Part shown: positions 48,001 through 58,287 of the stretch, in pieces
Position numbering within the stretch: position 1 is the stretch's first letter
How the letters are laid out: each line of letters begins with the position of its first letter
From: Stenotrophomonas sp. UBA7346
GTDB taxonomy: Bacteria > Pseudomonadota > Gammaproteobacteria > Xanthomonadales > Xanthomonadaceae
Reading direction: 5' to 3'
DNA length: 64,000 nucleotides
NCBI GenBank assembly: GCA_002471015.1
Contig: DKPB01000045.1
Coordinates: 66,753 to 130,752, forward strand
Made by a program: the position numbers and the translations under genes
Notes under the pieces: generated by a model
What the model was told of the DNA's origin: nothing
The model's input: the letters and a program-made list of their open reading frames with translations, nothing else
The model's database searches: none

Positions 48001-51000
48001 TTTGCCGCCACCGCTACCGGTGTGGGTGCACTGGCACGCGGTGACCAGTCCACCGCCAGCGGTGCGGTGGCCAATGCGCTGGGGGACTACAGCACCGCGA
48101 CGGGCTCGCAGAGCTACGCCGAAGGTGCCGGGGCAACGGCGGTGGGCTTCAATGCGGCGGCCTATGAAGACGGCAATGTCGCGGTCGGCCGCAACGCCTC
48201 GGCATTGGGCGCGGGCAGCCTGGCCATCGGCGATGGTGCTGAAACCGGCTTCGGCTTGTTCGGCATCGGTGCGACCAATGCAGTCGCCATCGGCAGTGGC
48301 AGCTGGGCCTTCGGTGACGATGCCACGGCAGTCGGTGCAAACGCCTGGGCATTTGATCAGCGCAGCACCGCGATCGGCACCGGCAGCCAGGCCGGCGCCG
48401 AAAATTCGGTGGCGCTGGGCGCGGATTCGGTTGCCAACCGTGACAACACGGTCTCGGTAGGTGATGAAGGGGCCGAGCGCCAGATCACCAATGTCGCGGC
48501 AGGCACCGAAGCCACCGATGCGGTGAACAAGGGCCAGTTGGATGCGGTGACCGGCTCGACCAAGTACTTTGCCGCCACCGGCAGCGCCGACAGCGATGCC
48601 GGTGCCTATGCCGAAGGCGACAACGCCACCGCCTCCGGTGAAGCCACCAATGCCATCGGCAACGGTGCCTCGGCCTACGGCAGTGGTGCTAACGCGCTGG
48701 CGGACAACGCCACGGCACTGGGCACCAATGCCCTGGCCACCGGCGCCAGCAGCATCGCGCTGGGCATGAACGCCAATGCCGCCGCACAGGACGACATCGC
48801 CATCGGTACCAATGCAAGTACGTCGGAGGGTGCCTTCCTTGCGATCGGCGCCGGTGCCAATGCGCAGGGGCTGTTTGCCGCAGCCATTGGTGCCGAGGCC
48901 CAGGCCGCCGGGCTGGCAGCCACCGCGATCGGCAACGCGGCCTGGGCAACCGGTCGCGAATCCACTGCAGTGGGCTTCGGCGCCACCGCCGATGCATGGC
49001 AGGCAGTGGCGGTGGGTAGCGGAGCCTATGCGACCTTCTTCGGCACCGCAGTGGGCACCTCGGCGCAGGCGGCGGAAGTGGCCACGGCGATGGGCCAGAA
49101 CGCCATCGCCGGTATCGCCGGCTCGGCGTTTGGCGTACAGACCCGTGCCGGTGAGGGCGGTGTGGCCGTGGGCAACAACGCCGCCACCGGCCAGATGGGC
49201 GTGGCCGTGGGGGTGAACGCGCTGGCCGGGCAGGATTTCTATAGCGTCACCGAGGGCAAGAACACCACCGCGGTAGGTGCCGAAGCCTGGGCCACCGAAG
49301 ATGGTGCAACGGTAGTGGGCTACAACAGCTACGCGCAGGCGCTGAACTCGACAGTGCTGGGCTCCAACGCCTGGACCACGAAGGAGGCGGAGAACAGTGT
49401 GTCGCTGGGTGCCGGCTCGCTGGCAGACCGCGCCAACACGGTGTCGGTTGGTGCGGCGCAGGAGTGGACCGATGCGGCGGGCGAAACGCATGCGGCGATC
49501 GACCGCCAGATCACCAATGTCGCAGCCGGCACCGAGGGCACCGACGCGGTGAACGTGGATCAACTCAACGCGGCTGCCGAGGGTGCCTTGCTGGCCGGCC
49601 GCTACTTCAAGGCCAATGGTGCGGCCGATGGCAGCGACGATGCGGTTGCCAGTGGCGAAGGTGCCACGGCGGCGGGCGTGGGGTCGCAGGCCAGTGGCGT
49701 GCAGAGCACCGCCGTCGGCAGCTACAACGTTGCCGCCGGTGACTACGCCAGTGCGGTTGGCTACGTGAACACCGCCAATGGCACCAACAGCTCGGCGTTC
49801 GGCAACTTCAACCAGGTGGACGGCGAGAACAGCAGTGCCTTCGGCATGGGCAATCTGGTCGATGGTGCCAATGCAATCGCGCTGGGCAGCAACAGCGTGG
49901 CCAGCGGTGATGGCAGCGTGGTGATTGGTGATGCGGCGCTGGCGGATGCGGACAATGCGGTTGCGGTGGGCTCGGCCAGTGCCGCCACCGGTGACAACAG
50001 CACCGCCCTGGGGGCTGGTGCCGAGGCATCGGGTGCATTTGCCACCGCACAGGGGGCCGAAGCCGTGGCATCCGGGCAGCAGGCCTTGGCCAACGGCTTC
50101 CGCGCCGATGCCAGCGGCCGCGGTACTACCGCCGTGGGCAGCTACAGCGTCGCCTCCGGCGATCTGGCGTCGGCCGTGGGCTACGGCGCGCAGGCCACGG
50201 GCGATTACGGTGTGGCGATGGGTCTGGCCGCATCGGCGTCCGGGGCCAGCACCACGGCCGTGGGTGAATCGGCCATTGCTTCCGGTGATGAAGCAACCGC
50301 AGTCGGCGGCACCACCTACGGTGGCCTGATCAGCACCGAAGCTTCGGGTACCGGTGCCTCGGCATTCGGCAACGGCGCCTGGGCGCTGGGCGAATACGCC
50401 ACGGCGATCGGCTTCAACAGCTGGGCCGATGCGGACAACGCCACCGCGCTGGGCCAGAGCGCGGTTGCCGAGGCTGCCAACAGTGTTGCCCTGGGTGCGA
50501 ATTCCTGGGCCGACCGTGAGAACACGGTGTCCGTCGGTGATGTGGGCGCAGAGCGCCAGATCACCAATGTTGCAGACGGCACCGAAGGTACCGACGCAGT
50601 CAACAAGAACCAGTTGGATGCAGTAGCCGCCGTGGCCGAGAACACCAGCAAGTACTTCACTGCCACCGGCAGTGACGACAGCGATGCCGGTGCCTATGCC
50701 GAAGGCGACAACGCCACCGCCGCCGGCGAAGCCAGCAACGCCATCGGTAATGGTGCGTCGGCGTTTGGCAGCGGCGCCAACGCGATTGCCGACGGGGCAA
50801 CCGCCGTGGGCATGAATGCACTGGCCAGTGGCCAGAATGCAGCGGCCTTCGGCCAGAACGCCCAGGCGATGGGCCCGGGCGCGGTGGCCGTGGGTGGCAA
50901 TGCGGTGGATGACAATGGTGATCCCTTGATCACGGTCGCGGGTGAGCCGGTGCAGTCCGGTGCCACCAGCGCCGGTGTGGGCGGTACCGCCCTGGGTGCC

Positions 51001-54000
51001 AGCGCCTATGCCGAGGGCTTTGCCGCCACCGCCACCGGTGTGGGTGCACTGGCACGCGGTGACCAGTCCACCGCCAGCGGTGCGGTGGCCAATGCGCTGG
51101 GCGACTACAGCACCGCGACGGGCTCGCAGAGCTACGCCGAAGGTGCCGGGGCGACGGCAGTGGGCTTCAATGCGGCGGCCTATGAAGACGGCAATGTCGC
51201 GGTCGGCCGCAACGCCTCGGCATTGGGCGCGGGCAGCCTGGCCATCGGCGATGGCGCTGAAACGGGCTTCGGCTTGTTCGGCATCGGCGCGACCAATGCA
51301 GTCGCCATTGGCAGTGGCAGCTGGGCTTTCGGTGACGATGCCACGGCAGTTGGTGCCGGTGCCTGGGCAGTTGGCCAGCGCACCACTGCCATCGGCATGG
51401 GCAGCGAAGCCAGTGGCGAGAATGCGGTGGCACTGGGTGCAGGCTCCATCGCCAGCCGCGACAACACGGTTTCGGTGGGTGATGAAGGGGCCGAGCGCCA
51501 GATCACCAATGTCGCGGCAGGCACCGAAGGCACTGACGCGGTAAACAAGGACCAGTTGGATGCGGTTGCCGCCGTGGCCGAGAACACCAGCAAGTACTTC
51601 ACCGCTACCGGCAGTACCGACAGCGATGCCGGTGCCTATGCCGAAGGCGACAACGCCACCGCCGCCGGCGAGGCCGCCAATGCCACGGGCAATGGTGCGT
51701 CGGCCTTCGGCAGCGGCAGCTCGGCGGTAGCCGACAACACGGTGGCCGTGGGCCAGAATAGCACCGCCAGTGCCAATGGCGCAGTGGCGGTGGGTGGCAT
51801 GGGCCAGGCCTACGATGAGTACAACTTCGCCCTGCAGAACCCGGACGGCTCGCCACTGCTGGTGGGTACCCAGGCTGGCGAAAATGGCACTGCCGTCGGT
51901 GCAGGTGCACAGGCCACCGGTATCAGCAGCTCGGCCTTCGGCAGTGGTGCACAGGCCTATGGCAACGACACTTTTGCCGCCGGCATGAAGTCGCGTGCCG
52001 CAGGTGACTGGTCCACCGCGGTGGGCAGCAATGCCTGGGCCAAGGTGGACAACGCCACTGCAATTGGCGGCTATTCCTGGGCCTTGGAGGACGGTGCCAC
52101 TGCCCTGGGCGCATCGGCGTGGGCCACCGGCGCCAATGCGACTGCATTGGGTGTGGGCTCATGGGCCGATGCCGTCAACGCCATTGCCATCGGCCCGAAC
52201 ACCTGGGCCAATGGCACCAGCTCGATCGCGATGGGCGTTGGTGCACTGAGCACCGGCAACAACGGCATCGCCATGGGCAACAGCAGCCTGGCCGACGCGA
52301 CCAACTCGATGGCATTGGGACGCGCCTCGATGTCGCTGGCCAACAACGGTGTCGCCCTGGGCTTCCGTGCATCGGTGTACGAACAGGGCAGCGATGCGGT
52401 GGCCATCGGTGCCAACGCCAAGGCAGACGCTGCCGGCGCCGTGGCGCTGGGTTCGGGCGCGTTGGCTGATCGTGCCAATACCGTGTCGGTCGGCGCCGCG
52501 CAGGCCTGGACCGACGAGTACGGCGTGACCCACGCGGCCAATACCCGGCAGATCACCAACGTGGCTGCGGGTACCGAGGCCACCGACGCGGTCAACAAAG
52601 CGCAGCTGGACGCGGTGGCCGATGTCGCCGGTGAAACCAGCAAGTACTTCCAGGCCAGCGGTGACGGCGTGGCGACTGCCAGTGGGACCAATGCGGTGGC
52701 ATCCGGTGCCGGCGCCGTTGCCAGTGCCGAGCGCAGCACCGCGCTGGGTGCGGCCAGCACCGCCAATGCAAACGGTGCCACCGCGGTGGGTGCCGATGCC
52801 TCGGCGCGTGCCAGCAACAGCACGGCGCTGGGCCGGCAGACCTCCATCACGGCCAGCAATGGTGTGGCCATCGGCTACGGCGCATTTGCCAGCAACGGTG
52901 CCAACAGCGTGGCCATTGGTGCCGGTGCGGGTGTATCCGGGGCCAACTCGGTGGCGCTGGGTGCGGGCTCGCGGGCGGTCGAGGCCAACGTGGTGTCGGT
53001 GGGTGGCGGTAACGGCAGCAACGGGCCGGCCACACGCCGTATCGTCAATGTGGGTGCAGGCCGTATTGCCGAAGGCAGCACCGACGCGGTGACCGGTGGC
53101 CAGCTGCATGTCACCAACCAGCGCGTGGGTGCGGTGGAAACCCGCGTGACCGACATGGATGGCCGCCTGGGCAGCATCGAGGGCGTCACTGCCAATGCGG
53201 TGACCTATGACGATGCCAACCGCGACACGCTGACCCTGGCCGGTGCCCAGGGCACCCGCCTGGACAACGTGGCCGCAGGCAGTATTGCTGCCGGCAGCAT
53301 GCAGGCCATCAACGGCGGCCAGCTGTTCCAGTCGCTGGGCAACATGGCCAGCTTCCTGGGTGGCGGCGCCGGTGTCGGCATGCAGGGCATGTTCGTCGCG
53401 CCCACCTATGTCATCCAGGGCACGAGCTTCAACAACGTCGGGGCCGCACTGACCGCGTTGGACAAGCAGGTCACGTCGATCAACAACCAGTTGGCCAGCA
53501 AGGGTAATGGCAATGGCAATGGCCAAGGGAACGGCAATGGCAACGGGAACGGCAATGGCAATGGCAATGGCAATGGCAATGGTCCACGCAACGGCACGAC
53601 CGATGCGGGTACCACGCCAGTAACGCCGGCCGCGACCGGTGGCCTTGCTATGGGTGACCAGGCTGCTGCCAACCATGCAACCGGTACGGCAGCGGGCAAT
53701 GGCAGCTATGCCCATGGCCCGAAGGACACGGCGCTGGGCAGCAACGCACGTGTCGATGCCGATGGCAGCACGGCCGTGGGTGCCAATACCCACATCACCG
53801 CAGCGGCCACCAATGCCGTGGCGGTCGGCGAGGGCGCCAGCGTGTCCGCGGCTTCGGGTACTGCCATCGGCCAAGGCTCCAGCGTAACCGCACAAGGTGC
53901 GGTGGCCCTGGGCCAGGGCTCGGTTGCGGACCGTGCCAACACGGTGTCGGTGGGCAGCGTTGGGGGCGAACGCCAGATCACCAACGTGGCAGCAGGTACG

Positions 54001-54378
54001 CAGGCGACCGATGCGGTCAACAAGGGCCAGCTGGACAGCGGCATTGCATCGGCCAACAGCTATACCGACAGCAAGTTCGGCAGCCTCAACGACAGCTTCA
54101 GTGGCCTGCGCAATGACATGGACAACCGTCTGCGCAACGTCGACCGACGCATTGATCGCCAGGGCGCGATGAACGCCGCCATGATGAACATGGCCACCAG
54201 TGCGGCGGGCATCCATACCCAGAACCGCGTCGGTGTGGGTGTGGGCTACCAGAGTGGTGAGTCGGCGCTGTCGGTGGGCTACCAGCGTGCGTTGAGCGAA
54301 CGCGCCACCCTCACCATCGGCGGTGCTTTCAGCAGTGACGACAGCTCGGTAGGCGTGGGCGCCGGCTTCGGCTGGTAA
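45079..54378 (+). CDS. Giant trimeric autotransporter adhesin, YadA-like (adhesin 2)
   Basis: A 3099-residue adhesin of the same architecture as adhesin 1. The extended signal peptide MNRIYRKVWNKALGQLVVAS is nearly identical and ends VQA near residue 64. Ten neck-like motifs divide the passenger into beta-roll head modules; some necks carry an insertion (W-T-D-x-x-G-x-T-H-A-A). Two module pairs are duplicated (offsets 4017 and 3018 bases). Near residue 2810 a glycine-asparagine run is encoded by GGCAAT repeats. The C-terminal coiled coil and YadA anchor (ending GAGFGW) closely match adhesin 1. A TTGAGGAG ribosome site precedes the ATG. Protease 3 follows after 156 bases. Confidence 0.93.
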   Translation: MNRIYRKVWNKALGQLVVASELASSSSAGVVMDERHSSGFRLQALSVAVALGLGASAWATAVQAQSVEVGGNAQCMVLGSATLVDCAIANDADASGTNAVAIGAGTLASADNSVALGAGSVADRANTVSVGAAGSERQISNVAAGTAGTDAVNVDQLNAAAEGALLAGRYFKANGATDGTDDAVASGAGAMAAGVGSQATGVESTAVGNNNVAAGDYSSAVGYVNTANGSNSSAVGNFNQVDGDNSSAFGSGNLVDGANAIALGSNSIASGDGSVVIGDGAYAAADDSTAVGSGSIASEVGSTAAGSGAQASGAYASAQGSQSLASGQQATASGFRAEASGRGTTALGSYSAASGDLASAVGYGAQASGDYGVAMGLGAEASGTSTTAVGDSAVASGEESTAVGGTTFGGFITTRASGTGASAFGNGAWAVADYATAIGFNSWADADDATALGQSATAAAANSVALGANSLADRENTVSVGDAGAERQITNVAAGSEDTDAVNKAQLDAVASVAENTSKYFQATGSADSDAGALAEGDGAVAAGEASNATGDGASAYGNGANAVANGATAVGQNALATGQNSAAVGQNAEATGPAAVAVGGNAVDADGNALITFGGQPVTTGATSAAVGGTAVGASASAEGFAATAAGVGAFAQGTQSSAFGAVSNATGDYSTSVGTQSAASGTSSVAIGGPADLIPGFGFFVDTQASGEVSTAVGAGAIASGDYALASGALSEASGTEATAVGYFAYAPGDNASALGAESWASGANSTAVGFYSTSRGANSTALGAGATAVAANSVALGAESVADRENTVSVGDVGAERQITNVADGTEGTDAVNKNQLDAVAAVAENTSKYFTATGSDDSDAGAYAEGDNATAAGEASNAIGNGASAFGSGANAIADGATAVGMNALASGQNAAAFGQNAQAMGPGAVAVGGNAVDDNGDPLITVAGEPVQSGATSAGVGGTALGASANAEGFAATATGVGALARGDQSTASGAVANALGDYSTATGSQSYAEGAGATAVGFNAAAYEDGNVAVGRNASALGAGSLAIGDGAETGFGLFGIGATNAVAIGSGSWAFGDDATAVGANAWAFDQRSTAIGTGSQAGAENSVALGADSVANRDNTVSVGDEGAERQITNVAAGTEATDAVNKGQLDAVTGSTKYFAATGSADSDAGAYAEGDNATASGEATNAIGNGASAYGSGANALADNATALGTNALATGASSIALGMNANAAAQDDIAIGTNASTSEGAFLAIGAGANAQGLFAAAIGAEAQAAGLAATAIGNAAWATGRESTAVGFGATADAWQAVAVGSGAYATFFGTAVGTSAQAAEVATAMGQNAIAGIAGSAFGVQTRAGEGGVAVGNNAATGQMGVAVGVNALAGQDFYSVTEGKNTTAVGAEAWATEDGATVVGYNSYAQALNSTVLGSNAWTTKEAENSVSLGAGSLADRANTVSVGAAQEWTDAAGETHAAIDRQITNVAAGTEGTDAVNVDQLNAAAEGALLAGRYFKANGAADGSDDAVASGEGATAAGVGSQASGVQSTAVGSYNVAAGDYASAVGYVNTANGTNSSAFGNFNQVDGENSSAFGMGNLVDGANAIALGSNSVASGDGSVVIGDAALADADNAVAVGSASAATGDNSTALGAGAEASGAFATAQGAEAVASGQQALANGFRADASGRGTTAVGSYSVASGDLASAVGYGAQATGDYGVAMGLAASASGASTTAVGESAIASGDEATAVGGTTYGGLISTEASGTGASAFGNGAWALGEYATAIGFNSWADADNATALGQSAVAEAANSVALGANSWADRENTVSVGDVGAERQITNVADGTEGTDAVNKNQLDAVAAVAENTSKYFTATGSDDSDAGAYAEGDNATAAGEASNAIGNGASAFGSGANAIADGATAVGMNALASGQNAAAFGQNAQAMGPGAVAVGGNAVDDNGDPLITVAGEPVQSGATSAGVGGTALGASAYAEGFAATATGVGALARGDQSTASGAVANALGDYSTATGSQSYAEGAGATAVGFNAAAYEDGNVAVGRNASALGAGSLAIGDGAETGFGLFGIGATNAVAIGSGSWAFGDDATAVGAGAWAVGQRTTAIGMGSEASGENAVALGAGSIASRDNTVSVGDEGAERQITNVAAGTEGTDAVNKDQLDAVAAVAENTSKYFTATGSTDSDAGAYAEGDNATAAGEAANATGNGASAFGSGSSAVADNTVAVGQNSTASANGAVAVGGMGQAYDEYNFALQNPDGSPLLVGTQAGENGTAVGAGAQATGISSSAFGSGAQAYGNDTFAAGMKSRAAGDWSTAVGSNAWAKVDNATAIGGYSWALEDGATALGASAWATGANATALGVGSWADAVNAIAIGPNTWANGTSSIAMGVGALSTGNNGIAMGNSSLADATNSMALGRASMSLANNGVALGFRASVYEQGSDAVAIGANAKADAAGAVALGSGALADRANTVSVGAAQAWTDEYGVTHAANTRQITNVAAGTEATDAVNKAQLDAVADVAGETSKYFQASGDGVATASGTNAVASGAGAVASAERSTALGAASTANANGATAVGADASARASNSTALGRQTSITASNGVAIGYGAFASNGANSVAIGAGAGVSGANSVALGAGSRAVEANVVSVGGGNGSNGPATRRIVNVGAGRIAEGSTDAVTGGQLHVTNQRVGAVETRVTDMDGRLGSIEGVTANAVTYDDANRDTLTLAGAQGTRLDNVAAGSIAAGSMQAINGGQLFQSLGNMASFLGGGAGVGMQGMFVAPTYVIQGTSFNNVGAALTALDKQVTSINNQLASKGNGNGNGQGNGNGNGNGNGNGNGNGNGPRNGTTDAGTTPVTPAATGGLAMGDQAAANHATGTAAGNGSYAHGPKDTALGSNARVDADGSTAVGANTHITAAATNAVAVGEGASVSAASGTAIGQGSSVTAQGAVALGQGSVADRANTVSVGSVGGERQITNVAAGTQATDAVNKGQLDSGIASANSYTDSKFGSLNDSFSGLRNDMDNRLRNVDRRIDRQGAMNAAMMNMATSAAGIHTQNRVGVGVGYQSGESALSVGYQRALSERATLTIGGAFSSDDSSVGVGAGFGW
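45541..46515. repeat. Adhesin 2 head module A, first copy
   Basis: Encodes the module from N-V-D-Q-L-N to the segment S-V-A-L-G-A-N-S. A second copy at 49558-50532 keeps an exact 4017-base offset, with many substitutions but no net length change. Confidence 0.8.
47551..48342. repeat. Adhesin 2 module C, first copy
   Basis: Near-identical to 50569-51360 at a constant 3018-base offset. I find one amino-acid difference in about 264 residues (Asn versus Tyr in GASANAEG/GASAYAEG). Confidence 0.88.
49558..50532. repeat. Adhesin 2 head module A, second copy
   Basis: Diverged duplicate of 45541-46515. It keeps landmarks such as YVNTANG, FNQVDG and GFNSWADAD. Confidence 0.8.
50569..51360. repeat. 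Adhesin 2 module C, second copy
   Basis: Near-identical duplicate of 47551-48342. The two copies diverge sharply after the GDDATAVGA segment, which marks the edge of duplication or gene conversion. Confidence 0.88.
53503..53582 (+). repeat. Hexanucleotide (GGCAAT-type) repeat in adhesin 2
   Basis: About thirteen imperfect GGNAAN hexamers encode a Gly-Asn run with a Gln interruption, between the last neck modules. Changes in copy number would alter length without shifting the frame. Confidence 0.85.
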
Positions 54379-54397
54379 CCACACGCAGGCTCGGGTC

Positions 54398-54465
54398 GGT
54401 GCCGGCTGCGGCACCGGCTTCCGGTTGCACGGCCTGCTGTGGCGTCGCCCCCGCGGCGCCACAGC
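54398..54465 (+). other. Two intercistronic hairpins between adhesin 2 and protease 3
   Basis: GGTGCCG/CGGCACC (54398-54415) and GCTGTGGCG/CGCCACAGC (54436-54465) lie in the 156-base gap. Neither is followed by a T run, so they could damp or process the transcript rather than end it. Confidence 0.5.
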
Positions 54466-54534
54466 GGTCAACCGGAGGGTTAGTAGATGCAGCAATGGAG
54501 TTCCATCCCTGTTTCACCAGACGAGAGATCGAAC

Positions 54535-56403
54535 ATGAAGAAGACCAAGCTTGGAATGGCAGTTGCCGCTGTTGTGCTGATGGCTACCGTTGGTGTCACC
54601 GCTGCATCGGCGGCAACGCCGGGTAAGCTGCAGACACGCCCGCTGGATACGGGCATTGGCGGCGGCGAAGGTGGCTATCGCTTCATCGTCAAATACCGTG
54701 CTGGCTCCAGCGAGCTGCGCGACGCTGCTGCGGTCAACCGCGGGCTTGGCAGCGCTGCCTCCCGGGCGGGTCTGAATCGCGCCGTGGCGGCCTCCGCGCG
54801 CTCCGCTGCCCGTCCGGCGGCCAGTGCGACGATGCTGCGGCGCATGGCCGCGCCTGGCTGGACAGTGGTGAAAACCTCGCGTGCGCTCGACAAGGCCGAG
54901 GCCGCCCAGTTCATCCAGGAGATGAAGGCCAACCCTGCAGTGGAACGTGTCGAGATTGACCGCATGTACCGCAGCATGGCGACCGATGCTCCCAAGTTCA
55001 CGCCCAACGATCCGCAGACCTTTGCCCAGTGGAACTTCTACAACGCCAAGGCTGGTGTCAACGCGACTGCTGCATGGGATATCTCCCAGGGTGAAGGCGT
55101 GGTGGTGGCGGTGGTCGATACGGGCATCACCCAAGGCAACCCGGATCTGCAGAACAACGTCATCCCCGGCTACGACATGATCACCGACAAGCGTGTGTCA
55201 CGACGCGACAGTGATGACCGGGTGGCGGGTGGCTGGGATACCGGTGACTGGATCGAGCAGAACTACTGCACCGGGTGGGCCACCAATGATCCGCATGCGG
55301 CCAAGGACAGTTCCTGGCATGGCAGCCATGTCGCCGGCACGGTGGCACAGGAAACCAACAATGGCTTGAACATGGCCGGCCTCGCATTCAAGGCCAAGGT
55401 GCAGCCGGTGCGTGTGCTGGGCTCCTGCGGTGGCTTCGGTAGCGATATTGCCGACGGCATCGTCTGGGCAGCCGGCGGCAGCGTGCCCGGCCTGCCGGCC
55501 AATCCGACCCCGGCCGAGGTCATCAATATGAGCCTGGGCAGCGTCAGCCCTTCTTCATGCCCCGCCATGTACCAGGACGCCATCGATGAAGCCATCGGCC
55601 TGGGCAGCATCATCGTGGTGGCTGCAGGCAACGACAATGCGAATGCCGGCAGCTACACGATGTCGTCCTGCAACAACGTGATTTCGGTGGGCGCTACGGG
55701 CATCAATGGCGGCCGTACCTATTACTCCAACTACGGTGCGCGCGTGGATCTGTCGGCACCGGGCGGCAACGCCGAAAACAGCAACGATGGCTGGATCTTC
55801 CAGGTGATCAACGAGGGCACCACCACGCCGACGGCCAGTTGGGCACCGCTTGGCCTGGTCGGTACGTCGATGGCATCACCGCATGTGGCTGCGGCAGTGG
55901 CCATGGTGCAGAGCGTGGTGGATACGCCGTTGACCTGGACCCAGATGCGCGATCTGCTGACTTCCACTGTCAAGCCGTTCGGCACCACCATTCCCGCCAG
56001 CACGCCGATTGGCGCGGGCATCCTGGATATCACTGCGGCGTTGGTCAAGGCCACCACGCCGCCGTGTGATCCGGCCGTCGATGATTGCGGGCCGGTGGCC
56101 ACGCCGTTGACCAACAAGGTGGCCGTCACCGGCCTGACCGGCGGTGCTGGCAGCGAGACGGTCTACAGCTTCCAGGCCGAGGCCGGCAAGGTGCTGACGT
56201 TCATGACCTACGGTGGTACCGGTGACGTATCGCTGTACGTCAGCTATGACGCCGAGCCCACCAGCAGCGCGTTCGATGCCAAGTCCACCCGTGCCGGCAA
56301 CAGCGAGACGGTGCGCATCAACAAGCCGCAGGCCGGTACCTACTACGTCAAGGTGGTGGGCGCAGCCTCGTTCGCAGGTGTCAGCCTGGTTGCGCGTCAA
56401 TAA
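54535..56403 (+). CDS. Secreted subtilisin-family serine protease (S8), protease 3, StmPr1-like
   Basis: A 622-residue secreted protease. Signal peptide MKKTKLGMAVAAVVLMATV...ASA, propeptide RFIVKYRAGSSELRDAAAVN, catalytic D195 (VVDTGI), H262 (WHGSHVAGT) and S445 (VGTSMASPH). A linker with a Cys pair (CDPAVDDC) leads to a PPC-like domain ending SLVARQ. Unlike its two neighbours it reads WHGSH and L-V-G-T-S around the active site. Its size and position beside the type II operon fit StmPr1 of S. maltophilia, a known Xps substrate; this match is from memory. It ends in a strong terminator just before gspE. Confidence 0.93.
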   Translation: MKKTKLGMAVAAVVLMATVGVTAASAATPGKLQTRPLDTGIGGGEGGYRFIVKYRAGSSELRDAAAVNRGLGSAASRAGLNRAVAASARSAARPAASATMLRRMAAPGWTVVKTSRALDKAEAAQFIQEMKANPAVERVEIDRMYRSMATDAPKFTPNDPQTFAQWNFYNAKAGVNATAAWDISQGEGVVVAVVDTGITQGNPDLQNNVIPGYDMITDKRVSRRDSDDRVAGGWDTGDWIEQNYCTGWATNDPHAAKDSSWHGSHVAGTVAQETNNGLNMAGLAFKAKVQPVRVLGSCGGFGSDIADGIVWAAGGSVPGLPANPTPAEVINMSLGSVSPSSCPAMYQDAIDEAIGLGSIIVVAAGNDNANAGSYTMSSCNNVISVGATGINGGRTYYSNYGARVDLSAPGGNAENSNDGWIFQVINEGTTTPTASWAPLGLVGTSMASPHVAAAVAMVQSVVDTPLTWTQMRDLLTSTVKPFGTTIPASTPIGAGILDITAALVKATTPPCDPAVDDCGPVATPLTNKVAVTGLTGGAGSETVYSFQAEAGKVLTFMTYGGTGDVSLYVSYDAEPTSSAFDAKSTRAGNSETVRINKPQAGTYYVKVVGAASFAGVSLVARQ

Positions 56404-56423
56404 CCACGCCGTTCGCCGTTGAA

Positions 56424-56454
56424 GGAACCCCGGCCATGCCGGGGTTCTTTTTTT
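56424..56454 (+). terminator. Terminator after protease 3
   Basis: A 10-bp stem (GAACCCCGGC arm), CAT loop and an eight-T run, separating the protease gene from the type II secretion operon. Confidence 0.93.
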
Positions 56455-56527
56455 GGACGTAATGCGTGTTCATGTGCACGGCTTGGCAGGTTGAACTGGT
56501 AAAGTCCGGGCAACACAGGAGGAATGC

Positions 56528-58251
<1,724 letters not shown>

Positions 58252-58255
<4 letters not shown>

Positions 58256-58287
58256 GCCTGCACCCGTTCCAGGAGTACCTGCGCTGA
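58252..58287 (+). CDS. Eleven-codon mini-ORF linking gspE and gspF
   Basis: ATG at 58252 overlaps the gspE stop (ATGA) and encodes MSLHPFQEYLR before a stop that overlaps the gspF start (TGATG). The gspF ribosome site AGGAG lies inside it. It may act as a translational bridge that carries ribosomes from gspE to gspF. No product function is claimed. Confidence 0.4.

Noticed and set aside
46222..49563. A 1113-codon open frame antisense to adhesin 2
   Set aside because: The repetitive coding strand produces a repetitive antisense frame. It has no signal, domain or ribosome site.
45079..54378. Regularly spaced repeats in adhesin 2 considered as a CRISPR array
   Set aside because: The repeats are coding, imperfect and in frame, following the YadA-head periodicity. 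There are no identical short repeats with unique spacers and no cas genes.
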